NCBI GenBank assembly: GCA_042569905.1
Contig: JBHPHA010000005.1
Span: 1 to 53,654, forward strand
DNA: 53,654 nucleotides
Origin: JBHPHA01 sp042569905
Lineage (GTDB): Bacteria; Patescibacteriota; Minisyncoccia; Moranbacterales; UBA9337
Reading direction: 5' to 3'
The position numbers were made by a program, and so were the translations under genes. Positions 8,568 through 15,210 of this stretch are shown piece after piece; the stretch's first letter is position 1; the number at the start of each line of letters is the position of its first letter. The notes beneath the pieces were generated by a model that saw nothing but the letters and a program-made list of their open reading frames with translations, searched no databases and was not told the origin of the DNA.

Positions 8568-8684
8568 TTAACCCTGTCTTTGCTTATGCTTAGGATTAGA
8601 AGGACAAATTACAAACAATGTTCCTCTTCTTCGTACCACCTTACATTGGGCACATATCTTCTTTACTGATGATCTAACTTTCAT
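8568..8684 (-). CDS. rpmJ: 50S ribosomal protein L36
   Basis: A 38-residue zinc-ribbon protein of the large subunit. It reads MKVRSSVKKICAQCKVVRRRG and ends NPKHKQRQG. The zinc ligands are C11, C14, C27 and H33, the classical C+ form. The ATG at 8684 and TAA at 8568-8570 give the normal family length. Located between infA and rpsK, as expected. Confidence 0.97.
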   Translation of the reverse strand: MKVRSSVKKICAQCKVVRRRGTLFVICPSNPKHKQRQG

Positions 8685-8749
8685 ATTTTTTTACTGAGCC
8701 ATATGGCTCTACTTAAGTTACCTTATTATCAAAATGTAGTGAAATGCGA

Positions 8750-8962
8750 TTACATTCTTTGAACTATCCTTCCTTTTGTCAAGTCGTATGGACTCATCTC
8801 CAACAAAACCCTGTCTCCTGGTAATAATTTTATGTAATGCACTCTCATTCTCCCAGAAATGTGCGCTAAAACCTTATGACCATTCTCTAGTTCTACTTTA
8901 AAAGTAGTACTTGGTAATGCTTCCAGTATAGTTCCTTCCAATTTTATTAATTCTTTACTCAT
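8750..8962 (-). CDS. infA: Translation initiation factor IF-1
   Basis: A 70-residue S1/OB-fold factor that occupies the 30S A site. Signatures are EGTILEALPSTTFKVELENG, VLAHISGRMR and IKLLPGDRVLLEMSPYDLTKGRI. It is the first gene of the ribosomal operon, 120 bases after a near-consensus promoter (9083-9110), with a terminator-like hairpin in its leader (8975-9036). No Shine-Dalgarno precedes the start. Confidence 0.98.
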   Translation of the reverse strand: MSKELIKLEGTILEALPSTTFKVELENGHKVLAHISGRMRVHYIKLLPGDRVLLEMSPYDLTKGRIVQRM

Positions 8963-8974
8963 AAAATAAACACA

Positions 8975-9036
8975 AAAAAACAGAGGAGCTCTTCATAATT
9001 CTATCCTAATTCTTGAAGCTCAAAAACATACCTCTA
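8975..9036 (-). promoter_or_regulatory. Terminator-like hairpin in the infA leader (possible attenuator)
   Basis: In the RNA, AGAGG and GAGC pair with the adjacent GCUC and CCUCU, with a UUC/GAA extension closing an inner loop. A run of seven U follows directly and the infA ATG lies about 12 bases further. A terminator inside the leader suggests transcription attenuation of the whole ribosomal operon; no antiterminator partner was worked out. Confidence 0.5.
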
Positions 9037-9082
9037 CTGATTTTATTATTTAATTCTTTTAGAAATTAAACGTTTTAATAGT

Positions 9083-9110
9083 ATATTAACAGAATTGATT
9101 TATTTGTCAA
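9083..9110 (-). promoter_or_regulatory. Promoter of the infA-rpsI operon
   Basis: Minus strand: perfect -35 TTGACA (9110-9105), 16-base spacer, -10 TAATAT (9088-9083). No other near-consensus promoter was noted inside the operon. Confidence 0.75.
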
Positions 9111-9122
9111 GAGAAATCACGC

Positions 9123-9240
9123 TAAATTTAAAATTTTCAGTTTAAAATTTAAAAACATCGTATTTTAAACTCAAAATTCAAAACTGCCCTCACCTGTCAT
9201 ACTAAGATTGCCGCGCCGCGCTTTTTTTGCAGGGTTTCAA
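9123..9240. repeat. AT-rich repeat copy (inverted) plus GC-rich palindromic patch
   Basis: 9123-9157 is the reverse complement of the AT-rich repeat seen at 10068, 11135 and 12383 (core AAACTGAAAATTTTAAATT). A GC-rich patch near 9211-9221 (CCGCGCCGCGC) contrasts with the surroundings and resembles the decayed intergenic palindromes seen elsewhere. No gene seen. Confidence 0.45.
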
Positions 9241-9284
9241 GATCCTTTTATTCAATAAGTTAAATTTTTAAATTCATGTAAATA

Positions 9285-9313
9285 AAAAACGCTCCATGAT
9301 CATGGGAGCGTGA
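9285..9313 (-). terminator. Terminator of the candidate ncRNA
   Basis: The minus strand reads ACGCTCC-CATGATC-ATGGAGCGT followed by six T: an 8-9 bp GC-rich stem with U tract. Confidence 0.85.
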
Positions 9314-9529
9314 GAGAGTGACATCTTTCTATCGACCATCTTGGTTATCTGTACAAACTTACAGTATTCAATCCTTCCCTAGACGTCTTAGGGGGCACAG
9401 CCTTCAAGTCCTATATAATCCAATTGTTTTTCTCAATTAACTCAGTCAAAAAAATTACTTTTACGTAGGTAGCCGCCGATAAATCAACTTTACCTATATT
9501 GGGGTGCTTCGCAAAGCATACCCTTGACC
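9285..9529 (-). ncRNA. Candidate structured non-coding RNA, about 245 nt
   Basis: No ORF fits, yet the stretch has a plausible promoter (9536-9564), several short stem-loops and a strong terminator. In the RNA these are GGG-N2-TGCTT / AAGCA-CCC (9500-9521 region), TAGGTA / TACCTA (about 9464-9497), CCCTA / TAGGG (about 9377-9393) and CTGTA / TACAG. I tested it by eye against RNase P RNA, tmRNA, 4.5S SRP RNA and 6S RNA and saw none of their conserved elements, so no family is named. It lies between infA and tRNA-Glu. Confidence 0.45.
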
Positions 9530-9535
9530 ACTTCT

Positions 9536-9564
9536 ACATTACCATTATTCTTTATTTTTTGCAA
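9536..9564 (-). promoter_or_regulatory. Putative promoter of the candidate ncRNA
   Basis: Minus strand: TTGCAA (9564-9559), 17-base spacer, TAATGT (9541-9536). Confidence 0.45.
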
Positions 9565-9610
9565 GTCCTCACCTTATTTAAGTTACCTACATTTTTATAG
9601 CTAAATCAAT

Positions 9611-9796
9611 GTCATTCTGGAAAACATATTTTTCAAATCGAGGAACGAGATTTAGAAAAATAGTTTATCCGGAATCCATCCTTCATTAGTTGCAGTGAAT
9701 AACAAATAGGATAAAGTTATATTAAGATCGGATTCCGGATAAGTTAATTTCTTTGAACTCGTACCTCGCTCAAGAAATCATACTTTTCAGGATGAC
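9611..9796. mobile_element. 186-bp inverted-repeat element, copy 1 (MITE-like)
   Basis: Two 67-base imperfect inverted arms (9611-9677, 9730-9796) start GTCATTCTGG and end CAGGATGAC and flank a 52-base centre. A second element of exactly the same length, with arms of the same sequence but another centre, lies at 47463-47648. No ORF is inside, so it would be non-autonomous if mobile. Confidence 0.6.
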
Positions 9797-9820
9797 AAAA
9801 TAGTAATGATCGCAAAACAA

Positions 9821-9853
9821 AAAAAGACTCTGCTTTTACACAAAGTCCTTTTT
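9821..9853 (-). terminator. Terminator after tRNA-Glu
   Basis: In the RNA, AAAGGACT pairs with AGTCTTTT (one G-U) across a short loop, followed by a T run, just beyond the tRNA 3' end. Confidence 0.65.
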
Positions 9854-9862
9854 ATTGTCTTG

Positions 9863-9934
9863 TAGCCCGTAGGAGAATCGAACTCCTGTTACCAGGATGA
9901 AAACCTGGCGTCCTAACCACTAGACGAACGGGCC
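9863..9934 (-). tRNA. tRNA-Glu (anticodon TTC)
   Basis: The reverse strand folds as a 72-nt cloverleaf: acceptor GGCCCGT/ACGGGCT with a G-U first pair, D arm TAGTGGTTAGGA, anticodon stem CCAGG/CCTGG with loop TTTTCAT, and T arm AGGAG-TTCGATT-CTCCT. The anticodon TTC reads GAA/GAG. The discriminator is A and CCA is not encoded, so a CCA-adding enzyme is needed. Confidence 0.95.
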
Positions 9935-10061
9935 ATATAAATCTCGCATCAACAAAATATATATTAGCACAGTCACAAAGAATGTCAAGAGCACTTGATT
10001 AGATTTGGGATAGAAAATCAAGACCTACACTCAGCTAAATCACCAAATTGCCTTATTACTA

Positions 10062-10170
10062 ATTATTTGAAAATTTAATCATTGAAAATTGATTTTAAAT
10101 TGAAAACTGAAAATTTTAAATTCACCCCCACTCCCTCTTGACAAATTATCCATAATATGCTAATATTAAC
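10062..10170. repeat. Roughly 105-bp repeat containing a promoter, copy 1
   Basis: Almost the same sequence occurs at 11131-11230. It has an AT-rich part (ATTGAAAATTGATTTTAAA, then ACTGAAAATTTTAAATTCACC) followed by the TTGACAAATTATC promoter block. A third, promoterless AT-rich copy is at 12383-12440. Confidence 0.7.
10138..10166 (+). promoter_or_regulatory. Promoter of the 10248-11039 gene
   Basis: TTGACA (10138-10143), 17-base spacer, TAATAT (10161-10166). Confidence 0.75.
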
Positions 10171-10247
10171 AATCAAAGTTTTTTAACAGCAAAATAGTTA
10201 TATTTCAAAAAGCTCATTTTTGAGCTCAATTTCAAGGAGATTACACC

Positions 10248-11039
10248 ATGACTCAGATTCCTGCAATCAAAAAAAACGGCGACTTGGAAAAAACAGCAAC
10301 GAGAATTTTCCCAAAAATGAACATCCCTGAAAATCCGGGGCAACTCGAGATTTTTGTGGAAGAAAGATCCTTCTTTCTTGCCGAAAAAACAATCCTAAAG
10401 ATGAGGGGAACAAACCTGCAAGCCAAGACCTTATGTCCGGCTTGCGAACGAGGCTTCCGTCAACCTGAACGGTTGATCTGCCAACATTGTTTCGATGAAC
10501 ACGGCTGGCCTTTGGCCCACGCCGTGGCAGCAGAAATCGCATTGGTCTCAAAAAAGGAGTTTAAAACTCTCCTCGAGGAGACCGAGAAGGTCGCCCGTGA
10601 AAACGGTGGCGCCCAGTTCATCTCCGGCAAATCCCGTAAAGAAGCAGTTGCTTCGATTCGGGACAAGGTTGATTTCGATGTCATTGACGCAACCATTTTC
10701 GCCGCAATAAAGGTCATCGGGTATGATTTACGCAAAGAGGAAGCGGCAGAGAATAAGAAGGTTAGCGACCAAAAAGTCGCGGCTTTAAGAAAAACCGTCA
10801 AGAGCATGCCGGGTGTTACTGGTGAATCCGCTGAGGACTTCGCCAATCGGGTGCAAAAAAGACTGCAACCCGATGTCGGATGGTTCAAAATATTGAAAGT
10901 GTGCACCTCGGTGCACGAAACACGAAACCGCCCAGTTGCCAAAAAAGAACCGGTACAAAAACCGGCCTTCAAAAAAGGAGGAGGCTCCACATTCGGAGAT
11001 CTCTTAAAAGCAGCGGCCGAACAAAAAGCCGCTAAGTAA
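10248..11039 (+). CDS. Zinc-ribbon accessory protein A, 263 aa
   Basis: Function unknown. Residues 63-81 carry a zinc-ribbon knuckle (C63-x2-C66-x11-C78-x2-C81, CPACERGF ... CQHC). The rest is helical and charged, with Lys/Ala-rich stretches and a basic, Pro-rich tail, so it could bind nucleic acid. The ATG follows AAGGAG by 9 bases. The gene is clearly richer in G+C than its neighbours and uses codons such as GCC, GGC and GTC freely, a sign of transfer. It has its own promoter and a strong terminator (11068-11104). The next gene has the same CPAC motif and almost the same upstream region, so the two are likely distant paralogues. Confidence 0.8.
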   Translation: MTQIPAIKKNGDLEKTATRIFPKMNIPENPGQLEIFVEERSFFLAEKTILKMRGTNLQAKTLCPACERGFRQPERLICQHCFDEHGWPLAHAVAAEIALVSKKEFKTLLEETEKVARENGGAQFISGKSRKEAVASIRDKVDFDVIDATIFAAIKVIGYDLRKEEAAENKKVSDQKVAALRKTVKSMPGVTGESAEDFANRVQKRLQPDVGWFKILKVCTSVHETRNRPVAKKEPVQKPAFKKGGGSTFGDLLKAAAEQKAAK

Positions 11040-11067
11040 ATAAGAGCAACGCGACAACGTCGCACAA

Positions 11068-11104
11068 CCAGCCCAGAAACATTAGTTTCAGGGCTGGTTT
11101 TTTG
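11068..11104 (+). terminator. Terminator of zinc-ribbon gene A
   Basis: CCAGCCC-A-GAAAC pairs with GTTTC-A-GGGCTGG around ATTA, followed by six T. Confidence 0.9.
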
Positions 11105-11130
11105 TTCAAATTACTGAATTGATTAATCGC

Positions 11131-11230
11131 CAATTATTTTTAAATTTAATCATTGAAAATTGATTTTAAACTGAAAACTGAAAATTTTAAATTCACCCTC
11201 ATTCCCTCTTGACAAATTATCTATAATATG
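11131..11230. repeat. Roughly 105-bp repeat containing a promoter, copy 2
   Basis: Nearly identical to 10062-10170, including the CTCTTGACAAATTATC block; copies differ at only a handful of positions. It fills most of the 305-base gap between the two zinc-ribbon genes, together with the terminator of the first. Confidence 0.7.
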
Positions 11231-11237
11231 CTACACC
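11209..11237 (+). promoter_or_regulatory. Promoter region of the 11345-12262 gene
   Basis: TTGACA at 11209-11214 as in copy 1, but the -10 at the same spacing reads TACACC rather than TAATAT. A TATAAT is present yet too close to the -35, so promoter strength may have changed after duplication. The leader to the ATG is about 100 bases. Confidence 0.45.
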
Positions 11238-11344
11238 TACCTATTAAAGTTACTTTACAAATAAATACAATATTTTAATATTTTGTTAAATCTCAGCCCT
11301 CAGCTGATTTACTTAAACGGCAAAAAACCAAAAAGGAGCCTGCC

Positions 11345-12262
11345 ATGAGAACCGTTACAATCACAGTAAATGGAAAAACTATCAACATCAACCCATCTGT
11401 CATCGACGCCATGCGTCGAGAGGAAGAAAACAGAAACTGCCCCGCCTGTGACAAGCGTCGGCATTCCAATTATGTAACCTGTGCGAATTGCGCCAGTACA
11501 TACCCAGGAATTCAGGACGAGATTAAAAAACTCGTCCGAGAAGTTCCCCAGGAAGTTTTCTCTCGAGCCATTACATTGGCCCGACAGGCTGTTACAGCTG
11601 GGGTTCCGACCAAGGATCCAGACCAAAAATCGGCATTGGCTCACGCCATCCGGACAGAGATCTTACTAGAACACGATGGACCGTTTCACATCGGATCCTT
11701 CTTTGCTGCCATCGCGGTGGCAAAAAAGCCCGTCAAACGCGATTCATTTGACCTGGCCGTTGAGGCCATGGTCGCCGCCATAGAAGAAGGCGGGGTGAAT
11801 TCCGTAACACTGGAAGAAGTTGGAAGAAAAAGTGCACCCCGGCTCTCAGACAAAGCCATTTACGCAGCCAAGCTAAGAGCCTGCGATCAAACCCAGGCAA
11901 AACTCAGTGATATGGATTTTGAGGAAGCTAGAAACTTCCTCTTAATAAATTCAGACATCATCTCCTTCGAGGAGATGGTTCATGTTATTGAAAAAAGAAA
12001 CTTAGGCTTCAGTATCCAGATGTCCGAAAAGAAAGTGCATGCAATTGTACTTTCTGTCCGCGACGAAATAGGACTAAACAAGATCGTTGCGCAAGTAACT
12101 CGGAATCACCAAGAGCCATTATCTCCAACACTCCTTGAGACAGCTCATGCGCCGAAGGTGCCTGGTAATGGTAAAAGAATCAAGAGAGCTGCTCGCAAAA
12201 AAAGGCACAAACTTGACCAACAACGTATTGAAAAAATGAGAGATTCAGGATTCATAGCATAA
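11345..12262 (+). CDS. Zinc-ribbon accessory protein B, 305 aa
   Basis: Function unknown. A short N-terminal strand region (MRTVTITVNGKTININ) precedes a zinc knuckle, C32-x2-C35-x10-C46-x2-C49 (CPACDKRR ... CANC). About 190 residues of helices follow, and a strongly basic tail near the end (KRIKRAARKKRHK) suggests DNA, RNA or ribosome contact. AAGGAG stands 9 bases before the ATG. Base composition is richer in G+C than the backbone. The gene is monocistronic with a strong terminator (12291-12330). The shared CPAC knuckle and duplicated upstream region tie it to the preceding gene, but the remaining protein sequence has diverged strongly or been replaced. Confidence 0.8.
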   Translation: MRTVTITVNGKTININPSVIDAMRREEENRNCPACDKRRHSNYVTCANCASTYPGIQDEIKKLVREVPQEVFSRAITLARQAVTAGVPTKDPDQKSALAHAIRTEILLEHDGPFHIGSFFAAIAVAKKPVKRDSFDLAVEAMVAAIEEGGVNSVTLEEVGRKSAPRLSDKAIYAAKLRACDQTQAKLSDMDFEEARNFLLINSDIISFEEMVHVIEKRNLGFSIQMSEKKVHAIVLSVRDEIGLNKIVAQVTRNHQEPLSPTLLETAHAPKVPGNGKRIKRAARKKRHKLDQQRIEKMRDSGFIA

Positions 12263-12290
12263 TATGCCATGTCCATCTTCTCAAATCACA

Positions 12291-12330
12291 CAGACCCAGG
12301 AACTAAATAATGTTCCGGGTCTGTTTTTTT
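12291..12330 (+). terminator. Terminator of zinc-ribbon gene B
   Basis: CAGACCC-A-GGAAC pairs with GTTCC-G-GGTCTG around a short loop, then seven T. Confidence 0.9.
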
Positions 12331-12382
12331 ATCCTTCAGTAATCAGTAACTCGCAATTAACAACTAGGCACCCCTTGTTACT

Positions 12383-12440
12383 TGAAAATTAAATCATTGA
12401 AAATTGATTTTAAATTTTAAACTGAAAACTGAAAATTTTA
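12383..12440. repeat. AT-rich repeat, promoterless third copy
   Basis: ATCATTGAAAATTGATTTTAA and ACTGAAAACTGAAAATTTTAA match the AT-rich part of the repeats at 10062 and 11131, but the promoter block is missing. The three direct copies bracket both zinc-ribbon genes. Confidence 0.6.
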
Positions 12441-12481
12441 ATCTTCAACTTCTTAAGCCACTATTCACTGATCATCGACAG

Positions 12482-14311
12482 CTACTCCACAGTAACAGAC
12501 TTCGCCAAATTCCTTGGCTTATCCACATCAAAACCTTTCAACACTCCTGCGTAGTATGAAAACAATTGAAGTGGCACAGTTGTAATAATTGGTGTGAGCA
12601 TTTCTAATGTCTTTGGAATATAAATCACGTCATCAGAAATCTTTGAGATATTCTTGTCACCTTTAGTTGCAATTGTCAGAACTTTTCCTTTTCTAGCTCG
12701 AATCTCTTCAATACCAGAAATATTTTTTTCATATACACTATCCTTTGGTGTAATGAAAACTGAAGGAAATTTTTCATCAATCAAAGCAATCGGTCCATGC
12801 TTCATCTCCCCAGAAGGATACCCTTCCGCATGAATATATGAAATTTCTTTAATCTTCAAAGCACCTTCATATGCAATTGGCATATTATATTTCCTTCCCA
12901 TATACAAAAAGTCTTTATATTTTATATATTTTTTTACAATCTTCCTGATATCCTTCTCATCTTTCAAAATCTCCTCAATAAGCTTTGGTATTTGATTAAG
13001 TTCTCGCGCAATCCTTTGACCAGTCACAAGCGACATATTTCTCTGCCTTCCCAAAAACAAAGTAAACAACACCAAAATACTCAACTGTGAAGTAAATGCT
13101 TTTGTTGAAGCTACTCCGATTTCCGGACCAGCGTGATTGTACACTCCAGCATCAGTTTCCCTGGCAATTGTTGAACCAACCGCATTCACAATTCCCAGTG
13201 TCAAAGCCCCTTTATTTTTTGCTTCACGAATTGCTGCCAGAGTATCTGCAGTTTCCCCTGATTGAGAAATCGCAATCACGGCAGTTTTTTCATCTAGGAT
13301 TGGTTTTCGATATCGAAACTCGCTTGCATATTCAACCTCCACTGGAATTCCTGCATATTCCTCAAGCATATACTCCCCTACAAGACCTGCGTAATATGAA
13401 GTACCGCAAGAAACAATAATAATCCTATTCACCTCTCTTAATTTATCAGCAACATCTCTAAGTCCACCCAACTTAGCATTTCCATCCTCAACATTAACCC
13501 TTCCGCGAATCGCATCAGAAATCGCTTGAGGTTGTTCAAAAATTTCCTTAATCATGAAGTGATCATAACCTTGCTTCTCAGCCTCTTCAATTGACCAATC
13601 AATTTCACTCTCCTCTCTTACTCTGACATCGCCCTCAGAAACACTACTAATCTCATATCCATCCTTCTCCAAAACAGCCATCTCGCCATCCTCAAGATAC
13701 ACCACTCTATTTGTATGCCTAATTATTGCAGATGCATCTGATGCAACAATGTATTCGTCTTTTCCTATTCCCAAAAGTAACGGACTACCATTTCTAGCTA
13801 TGATTAATTTCTCTGGCTCATTTTTATTAATAATTGCAAGTCCATAAGTTCCCTTCAAAAGTCCTGTAGCTTTTTTAACTGAAGCTTTGAAGTCATTTTT
13901 TTTCATCAATTCCTCAATCAAATGAACAACTACTTCACTATCAGTCTCAGAAGAAAACTTGTGCCCTAGCTTAGTAAGATCATCTCTCAATTCCTGGTAA
14001 TTCTCAATAATCCCATTGTGCACCAAGAAAATATTCTTATCACAGTCACTGTGAGGATGTGAATTTTTCACAGAAGGCTTTCCGTGAGTTGCCCATCTTG
14101 TATGTGCTATTCCAACACTACCCTGAATTTCCTGCTTAATCTTTTTTTCGAGTTCAGAAATTTTACCAACCGCTTTTACAGTTTTAATTTTTCCATCACC
14201 AATAATTGAAACTCCCGCACTATCATAGCCTCGATATTCCAAGCGCCTAAGTCCATCCACTAAAATTGGTTCCGCTTTATTTTTTCCAATATATCCAACA
14301 ATTCCGCACAT
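12482..14311 (-). CDS. glmS: Glutamine--fructose-6-phosphate aminotransferase (isomerising)
   Basis: A 609-residue enzyme making glucosamine-6-phosphate from fructose-6-phosphate and glutamine, the entry to peptidoglycan amino sugars. The mature N-terminus carries the nucleophile Cys2 (MCGIVGYIG), then the glutaminase motifs YRGYDSAG, TRWATHG and HNGIIENY. Two SIS domains follow (VSCGTSYYAG near 298, SQSGETADT near 347, GVASTKAFTSQ near 395). It ends KPRNLAKSVTVE, the conserved C-terminal tail that gates ammonia transfer. No Shine-Dalgarno is seen, and I found no glmS ribozyme core upstream. A long inverted repeat lies in the leader region (14322-14401). Confidence 0.98.
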   Translation of the reverse strand: MCGIVGYIGKNKAEPILVDGLRRLEYRGYDSAGVSIIGDGKIKTVKAVGKISELEKKIKQEIQGSVGIAHTRWATHGKPSVKNSHPHSDCDKNIFLVHNGIIENYQELRDDLTKLGHKFSSETDSEVVVHLIEELMKKNDFKASVKKATGLLKGTYGLAIINKNEPEKLIIARNGSPLLLGIGKDEYIVASDASAIIRHTNRVVYLEDGEMAVLEKDGYEISSVSEGDVRVREESEIDWSIEEAEKQGYDHFMIKEIFEQPQAISDAIRGRVNVEDGNAKLGGLRDVADKLREVNRIIIVSCGTSYYAGLVGEYMLEEYAGIPVEVEYASEFRYRKPILDEKTAVIAISQSGETADTLAAIREAKNKGALTLGIVNAVGSTIARETDAGVYNHAGPEIGVASTKAFTSQLSILVLFTLFLGRQRNMSLVTGQRIARELNQIPKLIEEILKDEKDIRKIVKKYIKYKDFLYMGRKYNMPIAYEGALKIKEISYIHAEGYPSGEMKHGPIALIDEKFPSVFITPKDSVYEKNISGIEEIRARKGKVLTIATKGDKNISKISDDVIYIPKTLEMLTPIITTVPLQLFSYYAGVLKGFDVDKPRNLAKSVTVE

Positions 14312-14321
14312 AATTTTCTAA

Positions 14322-14401
14322 AGTCTTTCTGAAATCTCCATATCCTACTCCGAATTAAAAATTTTAAGTTCTCGCTACGAAAGAAAGATTACAGAAAGAC
14401 T
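14322..14401. repeat. Inverted repeat upstream of glmS
   Basis: AGTCTTTCTG-A-AATCT (14322-14337) and its complement (14386-14401) match at 15 of 16 positions and enclose 48 bases just before the glmS start codon. It can form a leader hairpin; a TCGCTACGA palindrome lies inside. Confidence 0.5.
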
Positions 14402-14432
14402 CTTGTTTAATTTTTATATTAAATCATCTCTT

Positions 14433-15065
14433 TTATTTCTCATTAAGAATATCATCCAATTCACTGAAATTACCAATAGAGTAATCACAACATTCGCCTA
14501 CTACATCATTATACCTTCCCTCTGGCCTATCTACCAAGATAGTTTTGACCTCGCTAAATCTACCCTTAACATCTTCCAGATTTTCAAACCTGTCATCAAG
14601 AAAAAATGTATCACTAAACTCAATACCTATTTTTTTCAGAACATCTGATTTTTTTCCTTGAACAATGGAAATGTCATCAAAAAAATTCTCAATTCCAGAC
14701 TGCGTAATTTTTATCTTTTGAAAATCATCGTCGCCAAAAGTTAGTATTCCCAAACTATGTCCTTTATTATTTTTCAAAAATTCTAACGCATCTTCAAAAA
14801 TATATTTACTTAAATCACAGAACATATCATCACATTGAGCTCTTATTGTCTCTATATTCTCAATGCCTTTTTTATTTAAAAATTCCAAATATCTTTCCAA
14901 ATTAAAACAGGCATTGCCATACACACAATCCTGCTTATAATATCTATCACAAAAATATTTATGCTCTTTCTCTAAAATCCCATTCTCTCCAAAAATTATC
15001 ACCAAATCACGCACAAAATCACCTGTATTAAATAGTACATCATCGAAATCGAATAATATTTTCAT
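14433..15065 (-). CDS. HAD-superfamily hydrolase-like protein
   Basis: A 210-residue protein with HAD motif I at the extreme N-terminus (FDFDDVLFNT, nucleophile D7 and acid D9), a helical cap (about 25-85), a motif II candidate ILTFGDDD, a motif III Lys in the QGKKSDVL segment and motif IV FFLDDRFENL. Thus a phosphatase or phosphotransferase acting on a small phosphorylated substrate is likely; the substrate cannot be read from the sequence. Seven cysteines are unusual for this backbone set. It lies between yvcK and glmS, with no Shine-Dalgarno. Confidence 0.75.
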   Translation of the reverse strand: MKILFDFDDVLFNTGDFVRDLVIIFGENGILEKEHKYFCDRYYKQDCVYGNACFNLERYLEFLNKKGIENIETIRAQCDDMFCDLSKYIFEDALEFLKNNKGHSLGILTFGDDDFQKIKITQSGIENFFDDISIVQGKKSDVLKKIGIEFSDTFFLDDRFENLEDVKGRFSEVKTILVDRPEGRYNDVVGECCDYSIGNFSELDDILNEK

Positions 15066-15099
15066 TTTCTTTTAGTAATTAGTAATCCTATTTATTTGT

Positions 15100-15165
15100 C
15101 ATCTCGAGCGAAACGACACGAGGTACGAGTGGAGTGAAGTCGAGAGATCTCAATCCTCATAAAAC
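15100..15165. repeat. Intergenic palindromic repeat
   Basis: TCATCTCGAGCGAAACGACAC faces GTGAAGTCGAGAGATCTCA around an ACGAGGTACGAG centre, an imperfect palindrome between the HAD gene and yvcK. It shares the GGTACGAG word with the 186-bp elements. Confidence 0.5.
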
Positions 15166-15210
15166 TACATTAAGGACGAGATTTATCCACCACACACTCT
15201 CAAGCCTAAT

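Noticed and set aside
9285..9600. RNase P RNA, tmRNA, SRP RNA or 6S RNA
   Set aside because: None of the conserved elements (GAGGAAAGUC, tmRNA tag and T arm, SRP GGAAG tetraloop region, 6S bubble) was found; kept as an unidentified ncRNA.
10267..11065. Long open frames on the minus strand opposite the zinc-ribbon gene
   Set aside because: They have no ribosome site, no promoter and low-plausibility proteins; they are the by-product of G+C-rich codons on the other strand.
11209..11250. TATAAT at 11222 as -10 of zinc-ribbon gene B
   Set aside because: It lies only 7 bases after TTGACA and has no proper -35 at 17 bases; the promoter assignment is left tentative.
14312..14432. glmS ribozyme upstream of glmS
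   Set aside because: No AGCGCC core or cleavage-site context could be seen; only an inverted repeat is present.
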